From Pseudomonas anuradhapurensis (lineage in GTDB: Bacteria > Pseudomonadota > Gammaproteobacteria > Pseudomonadales > Pseudomonadaceae), in assembly GCF_014269225.2 (NCBI RefSeq), contig NZ_CP077097.1, positions 2,057,001-2,121,000 of the forward strand: a stretch of 64,000 bases of DNA. Direction: 5' to 3'. The notes under the pieces are model-generated. The model searched no databases. It had not been told where the DNA came from and saw only the letters and a program-made list of their open reading frames with translations. This document shows positions 27,179-35,543 of the stretch, piece by piece. The stretch's first letter is position 1. Each line of letters starts with the position of its first letter. The position numbers and the translations under genes were made by a program.

Positions 27179-29562
27179 GTCTTGGTCACCAGCATCTCGT
27201 TCAGCACCCGGGCCAGTTCATCGGCTTGTACCGGCTTCTGGACCACCAGGCTGTTCGGCAACTCCAGCCCCTGCAATTCCGCGTAACCGGTAAGCAGTAC
27301 CACCGGCAGGTGCGGATACCGTTCGCGTGCGGCCAAGGCCAGTTGTGCACCGTTGAACTCGGGCATGGCGAAATCGCTCAGCAGCAAGTCGATCTGCTCA
27401 TCCAGCAAGGCCAGGGCCTGTTCGCCGCTGTGAGCCTGGCGCACCTGGTAGCCATACTGGCGTAGCACGTCGCCAAGCATGTCGCGCACCAGGTGGTCGT
27501 CATCCACCAGCAGTATCGTCTGGTTGCCGCCGCTTGCGCTGATCGAGTGGCTGAGCCGCGGCGGCAGCGGTTCATTCACCACTTGATCCTTGACCGCCGG
27601 CAGGTACACCGCCACCTGCGTGCCACGCCCCGGCACGGTGTCGATGTGCACGCCACCACCTGACTGCTTGGCGAAGCCGAATACCTGGGCCAGGCCCAGG
27701 CCGGAACCCTTGCCGATGTCCTTGGTGGTGAAGAATGGCTCGAATACCTTGGCCAGCACCTCTTCGCTCATGCCGCAGCCGGTATCGCCGATGCTTAGCA
27801 CCACGTACTCGCCCGGGTCCGGGTCTTCGGGGCGTTGCGGGCGGGCGTCAACACGGCCGTTACGGGTCGACAGGGTCAGTTGGCCACCGTCAGGCATGGC
27901 GTCGCGGGCGTTGATCGCCAGGTTGAGGATGATCATCTCGGTCTGGGTCGGGTCGGTCAGTGCCTGCCACAGGCAGGGCTCCAGGTCCAGGCGCACCGAG
28001 ACATTGCCGCCCAGTGTGCGGCGCAGTAATTCCTCAAGGCCGGCCAGGGTCCGGTTGAGGTCCAACGGCACTGGCTCCAGACGCTGACGGCGGGAGAACG
28101 CCAGCAGCTGCGAGGTCAGCTTGGCACCGCGTTCGCCAGCTTCGCGGATGTGCGTGAGGCGGGTGCGGGCCTTGTCTACATCGCCCTTGGCCAGGTCGCG
28201 TTCGAGGAAGCTGGCTCCGGTGAGAATCACCGTCAGCAGGTTGTTGAAGTCGTGGGCTACGCCAGCAGTCAGTTGGCCGACCGCTTCCAGGCGCTGCATC
28301 TGTTGCAGCGCAGCCTCGATACGTTCGCGTTCGTCGATCTGTTCGCGCAGGCGCGCGTTGGCTTCAGCCAGGCCCATGGCCGCCTCGCGCTCGCTGGTGA
28401 TGTCGCGCGCCACCACATACAGCAGGGTATCTTCCGGTACCACCACCCACGACAGCCAGCGCTGCTGGCCGCCAGCATGCAGGACTCGGCCGACGAAGCG
28501 GGCACTGGTGCGGCCATGGGCGAGGGCGGCCAGTTCGGTGAGCAACAGTTCCTGGTCGGGCTCGGGCAGCAGGTGCAGTAGCGACGACTGGCTCAGGCGC
28601 TCGCGGGAAAAGCCCAGGCTGGCCTCCCAGGCGGGGTTCAATGCAACCGGGGTCAGGTCCTTGTTGAGCACTGCCAGCAGGTCCTGCGACAGCTCCCAGG
28701 CGCGGTCGCGTTCGCGGGTACGGCGCTCGACCCGTTCACCGAGCATCTCGTTGAGCTGACGCAACGCCTGGGTGGCCAGGCGCTGGGTATGGATGTCCTG
28801 CAGCACACCGGAAAAGCGCACGCACTGGTCGTCGACGAACTGGCTCTGGCCGCTGCTGAGCAACCAGCGCGGCTCCCGGCCATCGGGCTGGGCGATGCGA
28901 AATTCCACTCGGTACTGGCCACCGCTTTCCGGGCGCATGGCGCGGTCTACCGCTTCGCGCACCAGCGGCAGGTCGTCGGGGTAGATGCCGGCATAGAACA
29001 CGTCCAGGGTCATCTCGGTGCTGGTGGGCAGGCCGAACAGGGTCTTGCAGCGGTCATCCCAGAGCAACAGGCCTTCTTGCGGGCGCATGTCCCAGGTGCC
29101 CATGCCGGCCGCGTCGATGGCAAAGCGCGCACGTGCCTCGACGTCGGCCAGGGCTTCTTCGGCGCGACGCCGGCGCTGGCGCTCCTGCACCTCGGTCAGG
29201 GCCCGGCGCACCGCCTTGGGCAGCAGGGGCAGGTTCTTCTTCAGCACATAATCGGTGGCACCCAGGCGGATCATTTCCACCGCATGCTCTTCGCCGTAGA
29301 TGCCGGACAGGAAAATGAACGGGATGTCCGGTGCCAGGCGCTGGGCAATCGCCAGCACTTCAGTGCCGGACGAGCCCGGCAACACGCAGTCGCACAGGAT
29401 CAGGTCGTAGCGGGCCTCGCGCAGGGCGTGCTCTACGCCAACATGGTCGAATACCAGTTGCGCCTGCACATGCAGCCCGCTGCGCTCCAGGCGCATCAGG
29501 GTCAGCTCGGCATCCATCGAGCTGTCCTCGACCATCAACAGTTTCAGCGGCATCGGCTGCAT
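27172..29562 (-). CDS. hybrid sensor histidine kinase with N- and C-terminal receiver domains
   Basis: 796 aa from ATG 29562 (MQPMPLKLLMVEDSS), chosen because it begins just before the receiver and 13 bases after the upstream stop. Order: receiver (phospho-Asp58, ILCDCVLPG), coiled linker, two PAS domains (about 150-270 and 300-420), HisKA with H-box GVAHDFNNLLTVI, HATPase, and a second receiver (LLSDFAMPEFNG). No membrane segment, so it is cytoplasmic. It is the last gene of an operon with the CheY-like regulator and bacteriophytochrome and probably forms one phosphorelay with them. Confidence 0.92.
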   Translation of the reverse strand: MQPMPLKLLMVEDSSMDAELTLMRLERSGLHVQAQLVFDHVGVEHALREARYDLILCDCVLPGSSGTEVLAIAQRLAPDIPFIFLSGIYGEEHAVEMIRLGATDYVLKKNLPLLPKAVRRALTEVQERQRRRRAEEALADVEARARFAIDAAGMGTWDMRPQEGLLLWDDRCKTLFGLPTSTEMTLDVFYAGIYPDDLPLVREAVDRAMRPESGGQYRVEFRIAQPDGREPRWLLSSGQSQFVDDQCVRFSGVLQDIHTQRLATQALRQLNEMLGERVERRTRERDRAWELSQDLLAVLNKDLTPVALNPAWEASLGFSRERLSQSSLLHLLPEPDQELLLTELAALAHGRTSARFVGRVLHAGGQQRWLSWVVVPEDTLLYVVARDITSEREAAMGLAEANARLREQIDERERIEAALQQMQRLEAVGQLTAGVAHDFNNLLTVILTGASFLERDLAKGDVDKARTRLTHIREAGERGAKLTSQLLAFSRRQRLEPVPLDLNRTLAGLEELLRRTLGGNVSVRLDLEPCLWQALTDPTQTEMIILNLAINARDAMPDGGQLTLSTRNGRVDARPQRPEDPDPGEYVVLSIGDTGCGMSEEVLAKVFEPFFTTKDIGKGSGLGLAQVFGFAKQSGGGVHIDTVPGRGTQVAVYLPAVKDQVVNEPLPPRLSHSISASGGNQTILLVDDDHLVRDMLGDVLRQYGYQVRQAHSGEQALALLDEQIDLLLSDFAMPEFNGAQLALAARERYPHLPVVLLTGYAELQGLELPNSLVVQKPVQADELARVLNEMLVTKTV

Positions 29563-29575
29563 CGTCGCGGCGGCC

Positions 29576-30037
29576 TCAATTGCTGCCACGCCGGGGCAGG
29601 CGCAGCGAGCCGGGGGGTGGTTCATTGAGGACTGCCCAGAATATCCCCAGGTCGGAAATGGCGGCGACGAATTCCTTGAACTCCACTGGCTTGACCACGT
29701 AGGCGTTCACCCCCAGCTCGTAGGCGCGCAACAAGTCGGGTTCTTCACGCGAGGAGGTCAGCATCACCGTCGGGATGCTGCGCAGTTCGGGGGTGGTGCG
29801 CACTTCCTTGAGCACTTCCAGGCCGTCGACCTTCGGCAGTTTCAGGTCCAGCAGCAGCACGGCGGGGTTGCCATCGTCACGTTCGGCGTAGGCATTGCGG
29901 CGCAGCAGATAGTCCAGCGCCTCGGCACCGTCACGCAGCACGATGACTTCGTTGGCCAACTGGCTGCGCTCCAGCGCCAGGAGGGTCAGCTCCAGGTCGC
30001 GTGGGTTGTCTTCGACCAGCAGGATGGGTTTGAGCAT
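29576..30037 (-). CDS. CheY-like single-domain response regulator associated with phytochrome
   Basis: 153 aa; a lone receiver with Asp64 (LLLDLKLPKVDG), acidic Asp pair (LVEDNPRD) and Lys in VVKPVEF. The family is the phytochrome response regulator type (Rcp1-like). It lies 11 bases downstream of bphP and 13 bases upstream of the hybrid kinase, suggesting that it shuttles phosphate from the phytochrome kinase. Confidence 0.93.
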   Translation of the reverse strand: MLKPILLVEDNPRDLELTLLALERSQLANEVIVLRDGAEALDYLLRRNAYAERDDGNPAVLLLDLKLPKVDGLEVLKEVRTTPELRSIPTVMLTSSREEPDLLRAYELGVNAYVVKPVEFKEFVAAISDLGIFWAVLNEPPPGSLRLPRRGSN

Positions 30038-30048
30038 GTAGCGGTGCC

Positions 30049-32298
30049 TCAGGTAGTCGCGGGATGACGCGGGAGGGTGAAGTGGAAGGTGGCGCCCTGG
30101 TCGATCTTGCCATGCGCCCAGACCCGGCCGTCGTGACGTTCGATAATGCGCCGCACGCTCGCCAGGCCGATTCCGGTACCTTCGAAATCTTCCATGCGGT
30201 GCAGGCGCTGGAATACGCCGAACAGCTTGTTGGCATAGGCCATGTCGAAGCCCACGCCGTTGTCGCGAATGCAGATCTCGGTTTCGTCCGGGTGCTGCAC
30301 GGCGCTGATGCCGATGCGCGCCGGGGTGCGGCCGCGGGTGTACTTGATGGCGTTGGCCAGCAGGTTGTGCAAGGCCAGGTTGATGAAGGCCGGGTCACCG
30401 ATCACCTTGGGCAATGGCGCGACGTCCCAGACGATTTCGCGGCCTTCATAGTCGGGCGCCAGCTCGCTGCGAACGGCTTCGACCAACGCGTTGAGGTCGA
30501 CGTCCGACAGGCGCAGGGCGGAGCGGCCCATCTGCGAGAAGTTGAGCAGGTTGTCGACCAGGCTGCCGGCAAAGTGTGCGGCCTCGCCGATGTGTTGCAG
30601 GAAGCGCTTGCCACGCTCGCTCAGGCTCTGCTCTTCGATTTCGCCGAGCAGTTCGGTGTAGCCGGCAATATGCCGCAAGGGCGCCCGCAGGTCGTGCGAC
30701 ACGCTGTAGGAGAAGGCTTCGAGCTCCTTGTTCGAACGGCGCAGCTCGCTGGCCAGTTGCGCCAGTTCCTCGGCCTTGCGCAGGACGATGCCGAGCACGG
30801 CGGTGCGCAGCTCCAGCACGCCTTCGACAAGCAGCGGCTGCCAGGGCTCGCAGTAGCCGCGCAGCTGTTCCTGCCAGCGCTCGAAACTGTGGCGCGGGTC
30901 GAGGTTGCCCTGTGGCCCGACCTGCTTGCTCGGCTGCCCGGCCCAGTTCACCGTGCGCACCTGCTCGGGGCGGAACCACAGCAGGTAATGCGAGTGAATC
31001 TGGGAAATCGCCACTGCCAGCACGCCACCGGCATGAGCCGCGAGCTCGGGCAGTTCGTCGATGTCGCGCTGCAGGTTGTCGCTGTGGAAGACGGTCTCTT
31101 CGCCTCGTTGCGTCAGCCAGTGCACCAGTGCGGTGACCTGCGCGGCGGGTGGGGTCTTGCCGATCAGGTCGCAACGTTCGGCCGAGATGACCGCAGCCCC
31201 CTGGGCCCCCGCGAACGCCAGCAACACGTCGGGCAAATCGTGTAGCCCGTCGCTGACGCTGTCGTGGTCGGCCATCGACGAAATCATGCGCACGATGTGC
31301 TGGCGTAGCTCCAGCAGCTGGCGCGTTTTGGCGTGGGACTCGCGCGATTCGATCTGCAACGACAGCACGCTGGCCAGCAGCTCGCAGGCCGTGCGGGTGC
31401 GCAGGTCCACCGGGCGCGGTTGCTGGTGGTGGCAGGAAATCAGCCCCCACAATTGCCCATCGACCACGATCGACAGCGACATCGAGGCCAGGGTGCCCAT
31501 GTTGCGCATGTATTGCAGGTGCACCGGCGATACGCTGCGCAGCGCGGCAAAGCTCAGGTCCAGTGACTTGCCGGTACGCGGGTTGGCAGCAGGCAGCAGC
31601 GGCGAGGGCTGGTAGTTGGCGTCCTCGATCACGCGGATGCGGTTGACCCGGTACAGCTCGCGCGCCTGGCGTGGGATATCGGCGGCCGGGAAACACAGCC
31701 CCAGATAGCTGGGGTAGCCCGGGTCGGCGACTTCGGCCAGCACCTGGCCGTTGCCTTCAGCGTCGAAACGGTAGGCCTTGACCCGGCCAAAGCCAGTGAT
31801 GCGCTTGAGTTGCAGCACGGTTTGCTGCAGCAGCTCTTCAAGGCTGCTGGCCTGGTGCAGGCGACCGACGAAGCTGCGCACCAGCGGGTAGTAATCGCCC
31901 TGCCCGGCAAGGTCCGCCGGCAGCCGCGGGGGCTCGAATTCGGCAATCAGCACCTGGTCATGACGGTGTGCCAGCAGGTGCAGCTTGTCGCTGTACGGTG
32001 CACCCCGGCGCAGCTGCACGTCACCGATATGGAACGGAAACACCTCGTCCTCGGGCAGGCGGGCCAAGTGCAGGCGCAGGTCGAATTCACCACTGACCAG
32101 CTCGGCGAAGCTGCAGCCAGTCATTTCCCTGGCGGGTATGCCCAGCCATTGCTCGACATTTTCACTGGCCTGAAGCACGCGCAGATCGGCTTCGTCCAGC
32201 ACCAGCAGAAACCCTTGAGGCTGGATGCTGCCAGGTAGCTGGATCGGCTCCTGGGCACAGCGTTCAAGGGCCTGGGTGAGCGTGCTATCTGCAGTCAT
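30049..32298 (-). CDS. bphP: bacteriophytochrome histidine kinase
   Basis: 749 aa from ATG 32298 (MTADSTLTQALERC), chosen because AGGAG lies 10 bases upstream; an ATG at 32328 would add ten residues. The biliverdin-attaching Cys of this class is Cys14 (ERCAQEPIQLPGSIQPQG). PAS, GAF and PHY domains follow, with the GAF signature FPAADIPRQAR and a chromophore-site CHH. The output is HisKA (SVSHDLRAPLRHI) and HATPase (DNGVGFD, GTGIGLASV). It senses red/far-red light through biliverdin. No heme oxygenase gene is adjacent, so chromophore must come from elsewhere. Confidence 0.96.
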   Translation of the reverse strand: MTADSTLTQALERCAQEPIQLPGSIQPQGFLLVLDEADLRVLQASENVEQWLGIPAREMTGCSFAELVSGEFDLRLHLARLPEDEVFPFHIGDVQLRRGAPYSDKLHLLAHRHDQVLIAEFEPPRLPADLAGQGDYYPLVRSFVGRLHQASSLEELLQQTVLQLKRITGFGRVKAYRFDAEGNGQVLAEVADPGYPSYLGLCFPAADIPRQARELYRVNRIRVIEDANYQPSPLLPAANPRTGKSLDLSFAALRSVSPVHLQYMRNMGTLASMSLSIVVDGQLWGLISCHHQQPRPVDLRTRTACELLASVLSLQIESRESHAKTRQLLELRQHIVRMISSMADHDSVSDGLHDLPDVLLAFAGAQGAAVISAERCDLIGKTPPAAQVTALVHWLTQRGEETVFHSDNLQRDIDELPELAAHAGGVLAVAISQIHSHYLLWFRPEQVRTVNWAGQPSKQVGPQGNLDPRHSFERWQEQLRGYCEPWQPLLVEGVLELRTAVLGIVLRKAEELAQLASELRRSNKELEAFSYSVSHDLRAPLRHIAGYTELLGEIEEQSLSERGKRFLQHIGEAAHFAGSLVDNLLNFSQMGRSALRLSDVDLNALVEAVRSELAPDYEGREIVWDVAPLPKVIGDPAFINLALHNLLANAIKYTRGRTPARIGISAVQHPDETEICIRDNGVGFDMAYANKLFGVFQRLHRMEDFEGTGIGLASVRRIIERHDGRVWAHGKIDQGATFHFTLPRHPATT

Positions 32299-32562
32299 CG
32301 ATGAAACGCTCCTGTCATGTCTGTCCATGCGTACGGTATGCCTGGTGCAGGATGAGAGTGGTTCACCCTAACAGATTATCCGCAGCAGTGCCGGCCTTGA
32401 GCATTGGAGGCCTGAAGTGGCGGTGGGTTCTACGTCACGCCGGCTGTTTTCATCGCGGGCATATCGCTTTGTTGCTAACACAAAAAAATGGCTGTATGCC
32501 ACCACGGTGATGTCAACTCGCTGCTACGCTCAGCTCTGCACACATCGACAAGGATAATCAAG

Positions 32563-33090
32563 GTGACGGAGCGCTTCCTGCCCGTGCTGTTGGGCCTGAT
32601 GCTGAGCACCAGCGCCACGGCGACGGACTTCCTGGTGGAGGTACGCGTGCTGGTGCAGCGCGGCTGCATGCTGGTCGGCCAACCGCGCGACGCTGGCGGC
32701 CAGGCGCTGGGGCTTGTCGACCTGGGCGCAGCAGCACGCCTCGACGGCCCCGGCGCGCCGCTCAGCGGTGCGCTGCTGAGCCAGCGCCCGCCACGTCTGG
32801 AGTGCAATCCACAGACCCCGTATCAGGTGCGCGTCGACGGTGGTCAGCATGGCGGTATCGGCGAGCTGCGTTTTCTCGCCAGCGAAGATGGGCAGGCCCG
32901 GCCCATCCCTTACCGGCTGTATCGCGATGCCGCCTGGCGCGAACCGTTAGCGGTGAATGTGGCGCATTCGGCGTGGGTGCCGGACAGCGGCACGGTCGAG
33001 CTGCCGTTGTACGCACGCATCGACAAGCTGGCCTGGGTTCCCCCGGCCGGCAGGTATGCCGACCTGCTCAAAGTCACTGTCACCTGGTAG
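32563..33090 (+). CDS. spore coat U domain pilin-like protein 1 (archaic chaperone-usher operon)
   Basis: 175 aa from GTG 32563, preceded by AAGGATAA; a signal peptide ends near SATA-TDFL. The mature part has the spore-coat-U/Csu-type pattern with two cysteines (RGCMLVG, LECNP), YRLYRDAAW and a C-terminal donor-like strand (GRYADLLKVTVTW). It is the most divergent of the four short subunits. It is first in a seven-gene operon that starts about 260 bases from the divergent phytochrome gene. Confidence 0.85.
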   Translation: MTERFLPVLLGLMLSTSATATDFLVEVRVLVQRGCMLVGQPRDAGGQALGLVDLGAAARLDGPGAPLSGALLSQRPPRLECNPQTPYQVRVDGGQHGGIGELRFLASEDGQARPIPYRLYRDAAWREPLAVNVAHSAWVPDSGTVELPLYARIDKLAWVPPAGRYADLLKVTVTW

Positions 33091-33120
33091 GGAGGCCGCC
33101 ATGCACAGGAACCCGACGCC

Positions 33121-33657
33121 ATGAGCCGAACCCCGATCCTGCTGCTTGCCCTGGGCCCGTTGCTGGTGGCCAGCAGTGCCGCGCATGGCACCAGCACCGG
33201 CTTCATCCAGGCGCGCCTGGTGATCAGCTCGGCCTGCCAGGTCAGCAGCAACGGTACGCAAGCGACCCTGGTGGGCAACCCGGGGGTGCTGGATTTCGGC
33301 GAGCGGGGCCCAGGCTGGGACCTGCCGCTGCGCAGCCAGGTCGATGACCTGGGCGGCGAGGGCAGCCTGCAGATCAGCTGCACCCCCGAGGTGCGGGCGT
33401 TCAATGTGCGCATCAACGGCGGCCTGAATGGCAGCGATGGCATACGGCGGTTGAGCAACGGCCGCGAACTGATCCCTTATCAACTGGCAGTCGACCCGGG
33501 CGGCAACAGCCACTACGGCATTGGCCAGGCGCGTGCCTTCACCATCAGCGGCACTCGCCAGGTGCCGGTTCCCATTTACGGTGTGGTAGTGGCGCAGGCG
33601 CGCGCGCTGCCAGCCGGGTTGTACCGTGACACCCTGAGAGTGACCCTGGACTGGTAA
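33121..33657 (+). CDS. spore coat U domain pilin-like protein 2
   Basis: 178 aa with a signal peptide ending at AAHG-TSTG. It has conserved cysteines (SSACQVSSN, QISCTPE), DFGERGPGWD, and the C-terminal GLYRDTLRVTLDW typical of Csu subunits. A seven-codon open frame at 33101-33124 overlaps its ATG (ATGA) and could couple translation. It is probably a minor pilus subunit or adaptor. Confidence 0.88.
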   Translation: MSRTPILLLALGPLLVASSAAHGTSTGFIQARLVISSACQVSSNGTQATLVGNPGVLDFGERGPGWDLPLRSQVDDLGGEGSLQISCTPEVRAFNVRINGGLNGSDGIRRLSNGRELIPYQLAVDPGGNSHYGIGQARAFTISGTRQVPVPIYGVVVAQARALPAGLYRDTLRVTLDW

Positions 33658-33676
33658 CAACGCTTAGGAGACTCCG

Positions 33677-34207
33677 ATGCGATCGAACCTTTCACGCTGC
33701 ATCCTCGCCGGCCTCGGCCTGGCGCTGGCCTTTCACGCCCATGCCGCCACGACCGGGAACATCAACTCGACGCTGACCCTGACCGCGGCATGCCAGGTCA
33801 ATGGCAGCTCGGGCACCTCGGGGATGAACTTCGGTACCCTGGATTTCGGCACCCAGGACGCCCTGTTCACGAGCGCCGGTGCCCAGGTAATGGGCGGTGG
33901 CGGTGGGGCGATGAGCGTGCTGTGCTCGGCCGGCACGATACCGGTGATCCGCGTGCGCGCAGGCGTCAACGACGGCCAGTCGACCGGGGGCACGCGCGCG
34001 CTGGCCGATGGCGCCGGAAATTTCGTGCCGTACGACTTCTACACCGACGCTGGGCACTCGCAGCTGCTGGCCATCGACGGCACCATCACCTTGCCGACCA
34101 GCTCCGGCGTGGCCCAGACCGTCAACCTGTACGGCCAGGCGCGAGGCAAGGCCGGCTTGCCGGCGGGGGTTTACACCGACACGGTTTCGGTCGAGCTGTC
34201 GTTCTGA
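33677..34207 (+). CDS. spore coat U domain pilin (probable major subunit)
   Basis: 176 aa with signal peptide ending FHAHA-ATTG. The mature sequence TTGNINSTLTLTAACQVNGSSG resembles Csu major pilins (CsuA/B); NFGTLDFGTQ and the ending GVYTDTVSVELSF are typical. A ribosome site (TTAGGAGAC) precedes the ATG. It is the low-complexity, Gly/Ala/Thr-rich member, which suggests the shaft subunit. Confidence 0.88.
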   Translation: MRSNLSRCILAGLGLALAFHAHAATTGNINSTLTLTAACQVNGSSGTSGMNFGTLDFGTQDALFTSAGAQVMGGGGGAMSVLCSAGTIPVIRVRAGVNDGQSTGGTRALADGAGNFVPYDFYTDAGHSQLLAIDGTITLPTSSGVAQTVNLYGQARGKAGLPAGVYTDTVSVELSF

Positions 34208-34210
34208 GCC

Positions 34211-34714
34211 ATGCGCAGGTGGCTGGCGGGCGGGCTGACCTGCCTTGGCATGCTGCTGGGCGCGCCGCTGGATGCGGCGACCACCAGCAGCTTCGCGGTG
34301 ACGGCACAGATCGTTGCCGGGTGCCTGGTGGTGGGAGGCGTGAGCAGCTACGGGACGCTTGACTATGGCTCGCAATCGGCGCTGGCCAGCGGGCTGCTCG
34401 GCACCGCGCTGGGCGGTTCCACGGTGACCTTCCAGTGCACCCCGGGGGTGGCCCTGAACATGAGCGTGGATGGCGGCCAGAACAGTGCCGGCGGCACACG
34501 CAACCTCAAGCGTACCGGTGGCACGCAAGTGCTCGCCTACCAGCTGTATCGGGATGCGGCCTACAGCCAGAACCTGGGGATCGGCCAGAGCGTCGCCGTG
34601 AGCTACACCGACCCGACGGCGATCAAGCTGCCGGTGTACGGGCGGGTCCAGCTGAGCGGCACACTGCCGGCCGGGACCTACACCGATGTGGTGCAAGTGA
34701 CGGTGAGCTGGTGA
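34211..34714 (+). CDS. spore coat U domain pilin-like protein 4
   Basis: 167 aa with signal peptide (ending GAPLDA-ATTS). It has the Csu-subunit features GTLDYGSQS, the paired cysteines (VAGCLVV, FQCTPG), YQLYRDAAYSQNLG and the C-terminal GTYTDVVQVTVSW. Only three bases separate it from the preceding gene, so translation is likely coupled. Probably a minor subunit. Confidence 0.88.
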   Translation: MRRWLAGGLTCLGMLLGAPLDAATTSSFAVTAQIVAGCLVVGGVSSYGTLDYGSQSALASGLLGTALGGSTVTFQCTPGVALNMSVDGGQNSAGGTRNLKRTGGTQVLAYQLYRDAAYSQNLGIGQSVAVSYTDPTAIKLPVYGRVQLSGTLPAGTYTDVVQVTVSW

Positions 34715-34754
34715 ACACAGCGGCAGCAACGACCAGTATTTCAAGGAGAGCATC

Positions 34755-35531
34755 ATGGGGGCAGGCGCGAAATGGAAGCGTGGTCTGATCGCGGTGATGG
34801 GGCTGGCGAGCCTGCCGGCCTGGGCGGCGACCTCGGTGCTGATCTGGCCGATCGATCCGGTCCTGGAAGCTGACCAGAAGGCCGGCGCACTGTGGCTGGA
34901 AAACCGTGGCACCACCGCGGCCAACCTGCAGGTGCGAGTGTTCGCCTGGCGCCAGGGGGACTACCAGGAACAGTTCCAGGCCCAGCGCGAGATCATCGGC
35001 AGCCCGCCGGTGGCCAGCATTGGCCCCGGGCAGCGGCAGCTGATCCGCCTGACCCGTACTGCCCCCACTCCGGTCGGGCAGGAACAGGCCTACCGCATCA
35101 TCATCGACGAAATCCCGCCGGCCATCCCAGTCGACAAGGCCGAGCCTGGCACCACCGCGGCGATTCGCCTGCAGATGCGTTACTCGGTACCCCTGTTCGT
35201 CTACGGCGAGGGCCTGTGGGGCAGGGCCGACCCTGAGGGCAAACGCAACGCCGAGGGCCTGGGCAAGCCGCAGCTCAGCTGGCGCGCGGTGACCGTGCAG
35301 GGCAAGCCCTATGTGGAGCTACGCAATACCGGCCCGGTGCATGCCCGCCTGACCGATGTGGTGGTGCAGCAGGGCAGCCAGAGCAAGCCATTGGCAGAAG
35401 GCCTGTTGGGCTATGTGCTGCCGGGAGCCAGCATGCGCTGGCCGGCACCGCTGGCAGCGGGGGCGGGCAGTGTGTTGAAAGGGCGGGTCAACGGCCAGGG
35501 CAGCGCGGACGCTATCCGCCAAGGCCAATGA
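34755..35531 (+). CDS. periplasmic pilus chaperone (Csu/archaic type)
   Basis: 258 aa; signal peptide ending LPAWA-ATSV. It has two immunoglobulin-like domains; the G1-strand pattern and the conserved Arg/Lys that bind subunit C-termini lie around GPGQRQLIRLTRTAPTPVGQEQAYRIIIDEIP. It folds pilus subunits in the periplasm and delivers them to the usher. AAGGAGAGC lies upstream of the ATG. The stop overlaps the region of the usher start. Confidence 0.92.
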   Translation: MGAGAKWKRGLIAVMGLASLPAWAATSVLIWPIDPVLEADQKAGALWLENRGTTAANLQVRVFAWRQGDYQEQFQAQREIIGSPPVASIGPGQRQLIRLTRTAPTPVGQEQAYRIIIDEIPPAIPVDKAEPGTTAAIRLQMRYSVPLFVYGEGLWGRADPEGKRNAEGLGKPQLSWRAVTVQGKPYVELRNTGPVHARLTDVVVQQGSQSKPLAEGLLGYVLPGASMRWPAPLAAGAGSVLKGRVNGQGSADAIRQGQ

Positions 35532-35543
35532 GCCAGCGCCTGA

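Noticed and set aside
33101..33124. Seven-codon frame ahead of the second pilin-like gene as a real peptide gene
   Set aside because: Too short and without its own ribosome site; mentioned only as a possible coupling element.
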